Source: Petaurus breviceps papuanus
Taxonomy: Eukaryota; Chordata; Mammalia; Diprotodontia; Petauridae
Assembly (NCBI GenBank): GCA_028583685.1
Contig: JAMXIF010000003.1
Location: 72,397,892 to 72,461,891, forward strand
Length of the DNA stretch: 64,000 nucleotides
Direction of reading: 5' to 3'
The notes beneath the pieces are model-generated. The model was not told where the DNA came from. It searched no databases and was given only the letters and a program-made list of their open reading frames with translations. Of the stretch, positions 10,123 through 21,640 are shown in pieces (the first letter of the stretch is position 1; each line of letters starts with the position of its first letter). The position numbers and the translations under genes were made by a program.

Positions 10123-11094
10123 AAGGAAAAAAATAGCAAAGGAAAAGAAGTGACTCTTTTTAATAGGTATCTATGAAATCATCAGAACAGACATTCCATA
10201 ATGGTAAATGTAACCAAGAATTTTTGTGATGAGTTTAGTTTTCCTCCTGTTTGGGGGAGAGTTATTCATTCTTCTTGTAAATAAGATAGTATCTTTATTT
10301 GATCAAAAGTTTAAATCTATTGTTTGTCCAAATTTGATAGTGCTTCCTGTGGTCAACCAAACATGAAAATAGTTTCAAAAGGTTCAAAATCTCATTTATT
10401 TTTGCTAACCCACATTAAAAATAAATTACTTTCATTTTTATTTTAGATCTGTCCTTAGTGAGAATCCAGTTCCAAGGCTATTTAAGTATATCCCTCCCCA
10501 TCACCCTGTTTTGTGTGCTGTCAGTTTAAAGGGTGGGCTAAAGATGAGCTTGTTCTTATTTTGATTATCTCTGCTAAATCCACAAGAACCCATGCTTCAA
10601 AGGCCTTACTTCTGTTAGCATCAAAGAGAAAGTCCTATGTGATCTATTGGTATGTTATGCTGAAAGGCATCTTACACTCAGTTAACTATCATGTGTCATT
10701 TACTAAGCTACTGACTTCAAAACTCCATTGCCTTGTTTTACTTAAAGAGGTAGCTACTAAGGGAGTTCTATGTATGGTCAGGCAATGCAGGAATTAGGAG
10801 TCTTTGTCATTTATTTAGAGAGTCCCAGAAAAGGTATGTTTAATGGCCAGGATTGCATAAGCACATTTTGTGGTGGTACACATTCTATGTCAGAATGATA
10901 TTGACCGAACTGAATTGGGTCTACCTTATTAAGTTTCAGTGTAGTTTCATTATATGCAGACCTTAAGCTTAATATTACAGGATAATGGGTAGATGAGTCC
11001 ATTCTGTTTCTGGTAAACTACCATAGCTGGGAGATGGGGAACAGTTCCAGGTCAAACATGCAAAACTAGACTATGAGGCTAATAGCATATTAAT
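10123..11094. other. no recognised feature
   Basis: A 94-codon open frame at 10513-10797 (+) has no recognisable domain and I do not call it a gene. Confidence 0.4.
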
Positions 11095-11240
11095 GTAATT
11101 AGAACCAAAAAACTTTAGAGATGGAAGGGTCCTTAGATAAAATTGAGTCCAATTCCTTCATTTTTCAGATGAAGAAACTGAAGCTCAAAGAGATTTTTTA
11201 AAAAAGTAAAGTGGATTTATGTTGTGATTCACACTCCCAT
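11095..11240 (-). mobile_element. ancient MIR/L3-like repeat fragment
   Basis: 'agagatggaagggtccttag', 'gagtccaattccttcatttt', 'cagatgaagaaactgaagct' follow the mammalian 'gctggaagggaccttagagatcatctagtccaa...gatgaggaaactgag' pattern. The family is uncertain. Confidence 0.5.
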
Positions 11241-11639
11241 ACCTTTCTGTTTGAGACTAGCAACATATACCTTTGAGACACTGCATCCCTTAGAAACAGG
11301 TAAGTCAATTAGGTAGCTATTGCAAGAGTATTAGTGAGAGGCATTTAGGTCCTGAACAATATTTTCTCTGGGCAAATTCCACTTAACTCTTTAGGTAAAT
11401 TAATTTATGATCTTGTTCCTTCAGTCCCCTATTATTTTGGTTCCTCCATTTTAAAATTATAAAAGGAAAATTTTCAAGTATAATTCCTATAAATCACTGG
11501 AATATTCTTTTTTGCTTCTATACATGAGGAATTCCTAGCTTGTTTTAAAATTTTCATTCTGAAAGTATGAGACACATTTTCTACATTAATAGCAACACAA
11601 TCAAATAAGCAGTACAAATGTTTTGAGCACCTTACTTAC

Positions 11640-11965
11640 AAAGTATCTTACTATGAACTGATACACAATGAAATGAGCAAAACCAGAAGAAAAATTACAA
11701 ATTCACAATAACCTTTGAAAGACTAACAGTTTTGAAAGATTTAAGATCTCTGATCAATGCAATGACTAACCATGATTCCAGAGGATTGATGACGAAACAT
11801 TCTGAGTTCCTGACAGAGAAGTGATAGATTTAAGAGTCAGAATAAAACATACACTTTTTTTGGACATGGGCAACATGGTATTTAGTTTTGCTCGACTATC
11901 TGTTATATATGAGTTAGAGTAGTTTGTTTTTCTTTTTTCCCCCCTTAAATTGGAGGGTGATTAAG
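11640..11965 (-). mobile_element. L1 3' UTR fragment, minus
   Basis: 'tatgaactgatacacaatga', 'aatgagcaaaaccagaagaa', 'gatcaatgcaatgactaacc', 'attccagaggattgatgacg' are the reverse of the marsupial L1 3' UTR segment present forward at 16735-17050. Confidence 0.65.
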
Positions 11966-12685
11966 GAGAGAAAATACATTTTCATGATTTGAAAATAATG
12001 AAATGAAAAAAGACAAAGTACCATACTAGAGGTCATGAACATAAAGAATGCGGGTATGGTATTCCACTGCCAGTATGGGGCTATGACAGGGGCAAGCTGA
12101 TTTTGCAGCAGGCAGTTTAAGTTGGGGCTGGCATTTTTCTGAGCATTCTTTTGTCTTGGAGATAAGTTGAAGGGATTGTTGGCAGTCATGTCAGGGAAGC
12201 AGGTAAAAGTTAGGAAGTAAAAGTGTGAAGCAAATACAGTCAACAAGTTAGCCTCAGAACCAAAAGGTTCTAGTCCACTTTGTCACTAAGGTTTTGGATA
12301 CAGGAAGTTCAGTGCTCTGGATAGCTCCCTGGGAAAGCCTTTCTGACCTTTTCTGCAGGCATGATGCCAGGTTCAGTCGTCCACAGATCACACATTGTCC
12401 TGCCCTTGCCTTACTCTCTGGCTGATTATAAGTACTCTAAGGAATTCTACTAATTAAATGGTTTGTATTTTTATACCAGATATAGTCTCTATATAGTAGA
12501 GAAATTATCATTTTTCATCTTGAGGTTCTAAGGACCATATCTTCATGCCTCATCTATAGCATGCTCATGTTCTCAAGGAGATTAGCAAGCTGACATGAAG
12601 CTGAGGATAGGCTCATACATCTTTTATCACTGGACAGTTAATCCTCCAGAGTTTCACATTGTAGACTTTCGAACATGGGGTAAGA
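11966..12685. other. no recognised feature
   Basis: A 110-codon frame at 11914-12246 (-) has no recognisable domain and partly lies in the L1 remnant. Confidence 0.4.
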
Positions 12686-12689
12686 AAAA

Positions 12690-13240
12690 AGTCAAAATAG
12701 TGTTCTAGGAAGATTAATGGGTAAGCACTGCATCAGATCATTTGTCAGGAGATGGCAGAAAAGAATCTGAGAACAGAGGGTTCAGTTAAGGACCTCTTGT
12801 AATAATTTAGGTTTGAGATGAGATCTGAAGTAGAATAATCATTGTTAAGAACAGAAAATGAGTGATAGGTACTATAGACATTTCAAAAACAAGATGATGA
12901 CTTATGAGTTGTGCTAAAGAGCAAAAAGTAAAAAAAAAATAGTCCACTGTCTTATACTTCTCAACCTCCCTGTTTCATAATTGAGTTACTAGTGATACAT
13001 TCACAAAAGTGAAGAAGTAAAAAGATAGAGTTCACTTGGAAGAGAAGGTAATAATCTTGAATTGAGACATGTTGAGTCCAAGGCAATCTTGGGATATGTT
13101 TTATGGAAACATGTATAAGGTAATTGGAAATGGGAGCTTGGACAATACATAGAAAGATTGGTTCAAATAGGTTGAAGATATAGGAGTGGATGAGTTCATC
13201 AGGGGAGAAAAAAATAACAGTTGTAGATTGTTGGGCAATC
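12690..13240 (-). mobile_element. L2 LINE fragment, minus
   Basis: Purine-rich reading typical of reversed L2 RT/3' region: 'gaattgagacatgttgagtc' (L2 '...gacatgttgagttt'), 'gggagcttggac', 'ataggagtggatgagttcat'. It is heavily diverged. Confidence 0.55.
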
Positions 13241-13489
13241 TATATTTAGGAGGGAAGATGGAGGAAGAATGAGTCATCAGAGGGGTAGGTAAAGAATTGT
13301 GAGAAAAGGGATAGTTCTTCAATAACTTATATTGGGGAATATTTCACTTGAAAACATTTTCTAAAGGTTTTAATGTATTATAAACTCAATGTAAGTGAAC
13401 AGGATAACATTGCCAAAGAAGTTAAAGTTACTTTCAGTTTCATTAAAAGAAAAATTGTACCCAGAATACAGAAGATCCCTCAGTATTCA

Positions 13490-14005
13490 ACCACAGTTGG
13501 ATTACATCAGGAGTATTTTATTCAGTTCCGTACTCCACATTTCAGGAAAGACATTGACAACCTGGAAAGTTTCCAGAAGACAGCAACCAGTCACTTTAAC
13601 AGGACTTTGAGAAAATGCTATATAATAATCAGTTGAAAGAAAAGAGTTTTATACAGGAGAAGAGAAGATTTGGGGAGCATAAGATATAATTGCTGTCTTT
13701 AAGTATTTGAAGGGTTGTCATGTGGAAATGGATTAGGTATATTCTGTTTATCCTCAGAGGGTAAAACTAGTAATAGAAGGGCATTTTAGTGAGATGAGTA
13801 TAAGGCACACTTTCTTAATGACTAGAGTTATCTCAAAATCAAATAGAATAAATTAAATTATAGAAGGTAGTTGTTTTCTCCTCAGTGGAAGTTGTTATGT
13901 GAAAATGGACGATCATTTCTTAAGGATGTTATAGAAGGAACTGTTAGCACACTGCTGATTGAACTGGATGGCTTAAGTCCCCTCCAACTGTGAGATTATG
14001 TCTTT
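13490..14005 (+). mobile_element. L3/CR1-clade LINE 3' end
   Basis: The CR1/L3 tail order is visible: 'aggaaagacattgacaacct', 'ggaaagtttccagaagacag', 'ggagaagagaagatttgggg', 'ctgtctttaagtatttgaag', 'ggttgtcatgtggaaatgg', and a closing 'gaactggatggcttaagtcc ... caactgtgagattatgt'. The 87-codon frame at 13373-13636 is a by-product of this repeat. Confidence 0.82.
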
Positions 14006-14012
14006 GAATGTC

Positions 14013-14486
14013 ATGGAAGTCAAGAGAAGAGAGGGTATAAAAGAGGAAGCCATCAGTGTCAAAAGCCACAAAGAAATCCAAGAACTCAAGGACTGATAAA
14101 AGAGCCATTTGAGTTAGCAATTAGGAAGTCATGGATGACATTTGAAGAGCAAGTGATGTGAGCAGGCTGGGAAGTCAGATTCTCGGAGATTTTTGCAAAA
14201 GTGAGTAGTGAAAAAGAAAAGGAAGCTTTTGCTAACCATTCATTTGAATTATCATGTAAGCACTCACATTTCATATCTGTATTCTGAGATAATCTGTAAT
14301 TTCAGAAAATTACTTTTATAATTAAATGAAAATTTAGGAATATAACTCTTTGAATATCAAAGGAATTTCATAAAACTACCACTTACTAATTGTTGCAGTT
14401 CCTTTTTATTATTGTTTAAAATATTTGTAGTTATGATTATGAACTTTTATTCCCAAATGGAGAGAACTATTTAGCTTTTTGCTCTT
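14013..14486. other. no recognised feature
   Basis: Nothing supported. Confidence 0.4.
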
Positions 14487-14500
14487 AAAAAGACCATAAT

Positions 14501-14647
14501 TGGGGCGGCCAGGTAGCACAGCGAGTAAGAGCATCGGCTCCAGTGTTGAGAAGACCTGGAGATCGAATCCCGGGCTCAGACACTTGGCACCCAACCAGAA
14601 ACACCTGGCCGTGTAACCTTGAGCAAGTTACTTAATCCCAATTGCTT
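14501..14647 (+). mobile_element. SINE-B, first unit of a dimer
   Basis: Starts TGGGGCGGCCAGGTAGCACA and ends 'cttaatcccaattgctt' with no poly-A before the next unit. Only one duplication, AAAAAGACCATAAT (14487-14500 and 14799-14812), flanks the pair, so the two units probably entered together. Confidence 0.9.
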
Positions 14648-14648
14648 A

Positions 14649-14798
14649 GGGGAGGCCAGGTGGCTCAGCGAGTAAGAGCACTGGCTCCAGTGTCGGGATG
14701 ACCTGGATCAAATCCGGGCTCGGATATTCAGCACCACATCCAGAAATAACTGGTCGTGTAACCTTGAGCAAGTTCTTAACCCCAATTGCTTTAAAAAA
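14649..14798 (+). mobile_element. SINE-B, second unit of a dimer
   Basis: Starts 'ggggaggccaggtggctcag' one base after the first unit and ends in an A tail that runs into the right duplication at 14799. No target-site duplication separates it from the first unit. Confidence 0.9.
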
Positions 14799-14812
14799 AA
14801 AAAGACCATAAT

Positions 14813-15213
14813 ATTTTTAGAAATTTTAGAGTAACTTTATAAATGTAAGCATCACGCATGGAATACCCCATGCTCTGATCATTTTTTTTAAATATTAGGA
14901 ATATTCTCATCCTACTACATCTTTTATGATATATTTGTCTTTTCAATTGAGTTAGACACCAGGGAGAAAAATTGAATTAGTACACTAATAAGCTAATGAA
15001 TGAATATTTATTGAATGACTTCTAAATAAAGAGGCCTTTGTTTAGCCTAGTGAAGCATTAAATAAAGAAGTATCTTCCTTCAAAAAATGCAAATTACTGA
15101 TATGGAACAAGAGAAATAGTAATACATTATCTGATCAACTCCCTAAATCTCATAATGTCTTCTGTTTTGAATTGTGAAATTAACCATAGTTTATGTATCT
15201 CTGATACTTTGTT
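14813..15213. other. no recognised feature
   Basis: Nothing supported. Confidence 0.4.
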
Positions 15214-15335
15214 CTAACTGGTAAGCATTTATTAAGAAGTTTCTTTGTATAAAATACAGTACCTAGTCTATGGAAACAAAGATAAAAATGAAACAATCTC
15301 TGTCTCTAAAGCATTTACATACTATTGGGGCTCTG
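15214..15335 (-). mobile_element. L2 LINE 3'-end fragment, minus
   Basis: 'aagcatttattaagaagttt', 'aaaatacagtacctagtcta', 'ctgtctctaaagcatttaca' follow the reversed L2 tail. Confidence 0.55.
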
Positions 15336-16439
15336 TAATCTCATTGCTGTGGTTGCCTCATCATTGTGTAGAGAACATCCTATGCCTTTTTATCTTTTCC
15401 TAAACTCCTGTAGATCCTTCTAGAATTCATGTGCAGAGAACCTATCCTGTATGCTGGAGTGTTTTGTATAGTATTTAAATATTTAAATATTTTGAGTATG
15501 CTAAATAGTTCAAGAGTTGGTTTGTTCATCCATTATTCATATATATACTCATAGACACACACACATATATACCTCTATGTTCTTTTATTGTCCTATTTAT
15601 TATCTAAATTTTGATTTTTTTGAGGTTATGATATTCCATGATTTATAGCCATATAGTATTAATTGGGAAATATTTGCATTGAGAAGATATATATTTTTTG
15701 ACAGGAAACATATTGGGATCATTGAAAGTGCTGCTAAATTTTTCTGCTCCATACTGGACCCATCTCATTGTCGTTCTTCAACTGTATGTCAAATATGTAT
15801 GTACGGATGGACTATCAGTATAATATCTTTATGTACAACATAGAAGTATATGCTAAGTTTATCCATCCCGCAGTAGCAGTAACATCTTTATAATTAAGGA
15901 TAATGAAATGAAGGTACATTTTGCAAATTTTTAGCTCTGGTGCTAAAAATTTCAATGGTTTATTTTTGCTTAAAAATGCTTCATGCCATTTTACTCTATA
16001 TAAATAACAAAAATAATGCATAATCCAAAAATGCTTTAAAACATCATAAAACATACAGAAACTGGTACATATCCTGCTGTTAAATATGTTTATTTTAACA
16101 GCAGTTATGTATAATTCAGAACAAACATACATTTATACATTCTTTTACTATGAACAATATGATTTCTTCCTCCAGAAACATCAGTGGTTGATAGGCATCA
16201 TCAAAAGTATAAGAAATGAAATGTGTCATTGATCAGGAAGTTGACCCAGAAGTTACTCTCTTTTCTAAAAGTAATACTGAAATATAGATAAAAGACAGTA
16301 AGAAGAAAGGTGAAGATATAGGTTATTCTCTCTAAAATACTTTTTCCCTTAGTGTCTCATATTAGTTCCAATAAATACCAGAAAGTATTAAAATGAAATG
16401 ACTTCAAAATTTCTAGAATATTTTGTTAAATAACTACAG
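15336..16439. other. unassigned AT-rich sequence
   Basis: No family recognised. It includes a short TA/CA microsatellite at about 15538-15572. Confidence 0.4.
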
Positions 16440-16700
16440 TGTTCACATTCATGAATGAATGAATGAAAAAGTATTTTTAAGAGCTTAGTGTATTCCTGGG
16501 ACTGTATAAAGTATGAGGATTGTAAATACAAAAAAAGAAAAAACAAAACAAACAAAAAACACCCAAAAACCTCTGCCCTTAAAGAGACTATTTTATAGCA
16601 AAAGAAAATAAAAACTACAGTGGAGTAATTGCTAGGAAGGGATATAATGCCACAGGGATGGTGAATGGAGTCATAGAGCAATCGACTGACATGTCTTTCC
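16440..16700 (-). mobile_element. L2 LINE, extreme 3' end, minus
   Basis: 'ttcatgaatgaatgaatg', a degraded 'ttaagagcttagtgtattcc', 'gactgtataaagtatgagga' and 'tctgcccttaaagagactat' form the reversed L2 end. The same element probably resumes at 17052 after an L1 insertion. Confidence 0.68.
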
Positions 16701-16734
16701 ATTAGATAGATAGATTATAGATACACACATATAT

Positions 16735-17050
16735 AATTAATTTTTTGCCAACTACATATTAAAACAATTTTACAGGGTATTCTTTTTTTAGTTTTCAGCT
16801 CCAAAATTCTATCTTATCCTCCCTGAGATGGTAAGCAATCAGATATAGGTTATATATATGCAATCAAATAAAACATTTCTATATTAGTCATTCTGTACAG
16901 GAAGACTCCAATAAAAAAAGAAAGTGAAAAATAAAATGCCTCAGTCTGTATTCAGACAATATCAGTTCTTTCTCTGGAGGTGGTGAGTATGTTTCATCAT
17001 TAGTCTTTTGGGATTGTCTCCTGAAAACTACCTGTTCACATCCTTTAATT
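16735..17050 (+). mobile_element. L1 3' UTR fragment, nested in L2
   Basis: Forward marsupial L1 3' UTR order: 'ttttcagctccaaaattcta', 'gcaatcagatataggttata', 'agtctgtattcagacaatat', 'cagttctttctctggaggtg', 'cctgaaaactacctgttcac'. Confidence 0.78.
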
Positions 17051-17051
17051 A

Positions 17052-18480
17052 TTGTGTACAAGATATATACAGTTTAATTGACAGGTGATTTCAGAGGGAA
17101 GGCACTAACATTAAGGGGTATCAGGAAAGGTTTCATGCAGAAGGTGGAGTTATAGCTGAAGGAAGCCAGGAAAAAAAATGAGGAGGGAAAGTATTCCATA
17201 TATGGGTGACAGCCATTGACAATGCAAGATTATGAAAGTGGAACAACAAGAAGGCCAGTGACACTGGGACACAGAGTGCATAGTGAGTGTGTGTGTGTGT
17301 GTGTGTGGAGGGAGGGTAACATGTAAAAAGACAAGGATGTTTTATGTCAATGATGTTATATTTGATTGTGGATTTGAAAAAGAACCACTGGAGTTTATTG
17401 AAGTGTGCCATCATCAGGTCTGTGCTTTAGGAAGATTTACTTGACAACTTTACTTGAATGAAGAATGAACTAGATTAAGGAGAATTGAAGCAGGGAGACT
17501 AACTAGTACACTATTGCATCATCCAGGCATAAGGTGATGAAGGTACACACTAAGGTAATGGTAGCATCAAAGGAAAAAAGAATGCATATGCCAAAGAGAC
17601 TCCATAGATAAAATTGATAGCACTTGGCAACAGATTGGATATGAGGGTGGGAGACAGTGAGAAGTGTAGGATAATACCAAGGTTTATAAGCCGGAGTGGG
17701 AGGATGGTAGTGCCCTTTACAATAATAGAGTTCAGAAGGATGTAGGGCTTTTTGGGGTGGGGGATAATTAGTTCAGTTTTGAATATGTTGAGTTTAAGAT
17801 AATTATAAGACATGTAGCTTGAGATGTCTAATAGGTAGTTGAAGATCCAAGGCCAGAGTTTAGGAGAGAGATTAAGGTTGGATAATCAGATCTGAGAATC
17901 ATCAAAATGGAGGTGACAATTGAAACCATGGGAACTTATGAAATTAATGAGTGACATACTATAGAAAGAGAGAGAAGATGAGCAAGGACAAAGACTTGGG
18001 GGATACCCACAGTCAGTAGCTATTATTTGGGAAAAGATCCAGCAAAGGAGACTGAGAAGGAGCAGTAAGACAGATAGGAGAAGAACCAGGATAGAGAAGT
18101 GTCACAAAAACCTAGGCAGAAGAGAGTATCAAAGAGAAAAGGGTAATTGACAGTGTCAAAAGATAAAATAGTTAAAATGGATAAAGACTAAAAGTGTGGG
18201 CAATAGATTTGGCAATTGAGAGATCATTGTAAAATTTGGAGAGAGTAGTTTGGGTTTCTGATGAAGTTAGAAGTCAGGTTTCAAAGACTTAAGAAGAGAG
18301 TGAGAGAAGAGGAAACTGGAGTACCTCTTATAGATAGTCTTTTCAAGGAGTTTAGATACAAAAGGCAGGGATGGAAGGTCCAAGTAAATTTTTTGAGAAT
18401 GAAGGAGACATGAGCATGGGAAGCACCTAGTAAGAAGAGGAGGTGAAGGGTGGGAATAACAGAAGAGGCAATCTGCTGAA
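17052..18480 (-). mobile_element. L2 LINE, 3' UTR and reverse-transcriptase region, minus
   Basis: A long degraded L2 copy. In plus order: 3' UTR blocks ('gagggaaggcactaacatta', 'gtattccatatatgggtgac', 'aagaaggccagtgaca'), then the reverse-transcriptase region read backwards: 'gttgagtttaagataat', 'caaccatgggaac'-type block near 17930, 'ggagactgagaaggagcagt', 'acagtgtcaaaag'. The minus-strand segment around 17895-17930 corresponds to the catalytic YADD neighbourhood but no longer encodes it. The short minus frames at 17133-17813 are relics of this ORF. Confidence 0.78.
17283..17307. repeat. (GT)n microsatellite
   Basis: About 12 GT units within the L2 copy. Confidence 0.9.
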
Positions 18481-19129
18481 GAATATAGGATGGAATAGGA
18501 TTGCTTGTGCAGACACAGAACTCATTGAGGGGGAAAAAAGAATGAAAAAAGGAGAATGTCTAAGAGGTAGGTCAACAACAGTCATCAGAATTTGGATTCA
18601 GTAATAAATATGAATTTAATGATTCTCAAAGGCAAAGATGTTACTAAGTTGATGGCGGTAGAGTGTGAGACTGGTAGTTGAAATAGGGAGCAAGTATTGC
18701 AACTCCCTCTATGGGACCAGTCAGTGCTGGAAAGGAGAGTCAGGGAAGCTATGTTATCAGAAGGGAGCAAGGTCTCAATGAATCCAAGAAGATGAAAAGA
18801 ACAAGAAATCCAATGGTTTAAGTTGAAATCTAATTTGTTGCCTATGGAGCAGGCATTCTAGAAAAAAATAGTGGAAAGACTGAACAGCTTTATAGTAGGA
18901 CATTGGTGACAATTAGTCGAGGGGAGATGGGAATGAGGGAGTGGTCATTGATGAATGGAGAAATAAATGCCTGACTTGCTCATGCAAGAAAAAGATAGAT
19001 TTTATTCTGCACTGCAAGTTAATCATCTCTCTGGCAGGAGGAAGTTAGTATGCTTCATAGTCATCTGGAATCATGATTGGTCATTGTGTTGATCAAACAA
19101 CTTAAATCTTTCAAAGTATTTCCCTATCA
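18481..19129. other. purine-rich unassigned sequence
   Basis: The G/A-rich style continues from the L2 copy and may be more of the same element, but I cannot match it block by block. Confidence 0.35.
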
Positions 19130-19460
19130 ATGTTGTCGCATCACTTGTTCTCCTGCTTCTGTTCACATAAGTCTTCCCAGGTGTCTCTGAAACCATCACC
19201 TTTATCACTTCTTATGATACAAAAATATTCCATCACTTTCATATGCCATATATTCACCTGTTCTCCACTTTTTGGATACCCTTTTAGATTCCAGTTCTTT
19301 GCCAAAACAAAAATGGAACTATAAATATAATTCCTTAACACATGGTCCAGGTTACTTTTTCTTTGATCTCTTTGGGGCATGGGACTAGTAGTGGTATTAC
19401 TAGGTCAAAGGATGTCCACAGTTTAATAACTTGGAGGCATAGTTAGAAATTGATTTTCAG
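19130..19460 (+). mobile_element. L1 3' UTR fragment
   Basis: 'cataagtcttcccaggtgtc', 'ttatcacttcttatgataca', 'atattccatcactttcatat', 'ttccagttctttgccaaaac', 'tttgatctctttggggcatg', 'gtagtggtattactaggtca' follow the marsupial L1 3' UTR in order. Confidence 0.85.
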
Positions 19461-20980
19461 AATCATCCCCAGAAATTTACAGTAGTGTAGACCCAAGAGG
19501 CTTATGTCATAAGTGAATTTAGAGAAATAGTTCTTTAAATGGAGGATGACCATCCATAACTAGAAAATTAATGATGGTTTACTTGATGAATTTAAGGAAA
19601 TGTTCAGTTATGCCCGGGTTTATAGGATTCAGGGTGGTGCTTCAACAATGACTAGTATCAAGCTGGGGGCAAGGTTCCTGCAAGAATGAATCCCCTCAAT
19701 GAAATTGTGGGGATTGTGAGGAGATCTTCAAAACTAACTTGCAGAATACCTCATGCCAGGCAAGCTCATTCAATGTGATAATAATCTATGTTAATAAAAC
19801 AAAGGTTAACAGGACTTATGAACTGTGTGAAGGGAGAGAGAGGGAATAATGGGCCCTTGATTGATAGGGAGCTTAGCTCAATGCCTATCAATCTTGGGGC
19901 ACGAACATACATCTCAGCATTATGAATAAAGAGAAAGGGAAAGTAGTCATCAGTGTGAAACCTAGAGCTATGAGAATAAAACAACATTATGGGGGTTGGG
20001 TGTTAGATGGGAAAACTTTGTGATGGATGGGAAAACTTTGTGACAGATATAGTCAATGGATGTCAAGTTGAGGTTTTCCATCTTTAAGTCTTGATAATCT
20101 AGGAGCTATCCCTGGGTTCCATGTTTATTTACAGGAGCCAACGAATTTATTAAAATGGTACAGGCAGAATTCCTCTCCTCCGCTGCCTCCCCATGGAAGA
20201 TAGGAACAATACTTGATAGAATGAATTCGAAGGAATACAACTGAGATATCTGTGCAATTCCTATATAACATTCAGCTTTTAGTTCAGGGTCATCAAGAGG
20301 AGATTTTTCATTGACTTAGATCAGTTGTAGGCTGGAGAGGAAACAGCAATAGCCAGCCTAAATGGCGGGGGGAAGCAAAGAGAAAAGCTATACTGCAATG
20401 TTTTAGATGATACCATATAGTACTGAGAGACACAACTCATGTATGTTTGGAGTTGCTTGTCAGCAATGTTCACCCCCTTGTAAAAGAAGTAAGTAGAAAT
20501 TAATGGAAGAATGAGAAAATCTTTGAAGTTTGCAGTGGTAAATGAGAGAAAGAAACAACTCCAGTCTGAAAACTTGGAAGAAGGAGGATGGAAAGTCATG
20601 CCAGGATGAGAAAATGCAAAAATGTATTTATGACAAAACATAAGAAGCCAAGGGGAGCTCTATGTCTGTATCGAATATGTAAAAACTGTTAGCATGATGC
20701 AATGTTGTTCAAACATTATGAAATGAATGCCAAGAATAGCATTTACAATTTTGTTTGAGATAGACATTTGGGAGAATACCTTAAGTATTTTTGGGGGGAA
20801 CATTCCAGGAATGAGCAGTTGTCCTTTAGTATCTCTCGAGTATGTCTGCAAGCCCCCTACCTATTTAAATAAGAGGAATATGTTCCTTTGATGTTGGTAA
20901 CCGTGTCTACTTGGCAATGTGGTATAGAGATCTGGCCCCTAGTTTGTTTGTACCAGAATGTGAAACCGTTATGAATGAGG
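19461..20980. other. no recognised feature
   Basis: The only structure noted is a 20-base direct tandem repeat (GATGGGAAAACTTTGTGATG) at 20006-20044. Confidence 0.4.
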
Positions 20981-20989
20981 TGGAGAGAG

Positions 20990-21389
20990 NNNNNNNNNNN
21001 NNNNNNNNNNNNNNNNNNNNNNNNNNNNNNNNNNNNNNNNNNNNNNNNNNNNNNNNNNNNNNNNNNNNNNNNNNNNNNNNNNNNNNNNNNNNNNNNNNNN
21101 NNNNNNNNNNNNNNNNNNNNNNNNNNNNNNNNNNNNNNNNNNNNNNNNNNNNNNNNNNNNNNNNNNNNNNNNNNNNNNNNNNNNNNNNNNNNNNNNNNNN
21201 NNNNNNNNNNNNNNNNNNNNNNNNNNNNNNNNNNNNNNNNNNNNNNNNNNNNNNNNNNNNNNNNNNNNNNNNNNNNNNNNNNNNNNNNNNNNNNNNNNNN
21301 NNNNNNNNNNNNNNNNNNNNNNNNNNNNNNNNNNNNNNNNNNNNNNNNNNNNNNNNNNNNNNNNNNNNNNNNNNNNNNNNNNNNNNNNN
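20990..21389. other. assembly gap (400 N)
   Basis: Exactly 400 undetermined bases. GAGAGAG lies immediately left and a GA-rich tract right, so the gap probably hides more purine satellite. Every long open frame across it is an artefact of N codons. Confidence 0.98.
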
Positions 21390-21640
21390 AGAGAGAGGGA
21401 GGGAGGGAGGAAGAGGGAGAGGGAGAGGGAGAGAGAGACAGAGACAGAGAGACAGAAAGGCAGAGAGAGAGACAGAGAGGCAGAGACAGACAGAGAGACA
21501 GAGACACAGAGAGAGACAGAAACAGAGAGAAAAGGAGGACGAGGATGAGGAGGATGAGGAGGACAGGGAGGACGAAGATGGGGAGGGGAAAGAAGTGGAG
21601 GGCATGGGAGGGGAGGAGAGGGACTAGAGGAGAGGAGAGC
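21390..21640. repeat. purine-rich (GA/GGA/GACA) satellite tract
   Basis: About 250 bases of almost pure purine on the plus strand: GAGG, then GACAGA, then GGAGGA/GATGAG units. Its translations (Arg/Glu-rich, Ser/Leu-rich) are low-complexity by-products. Confidence 0.93.

Noticed and set aside
13373-13636. Two overlapping frames of 87 and 71 codons
   Set aside because: They lie over an L3/CR1 3' end and follow its sequence.
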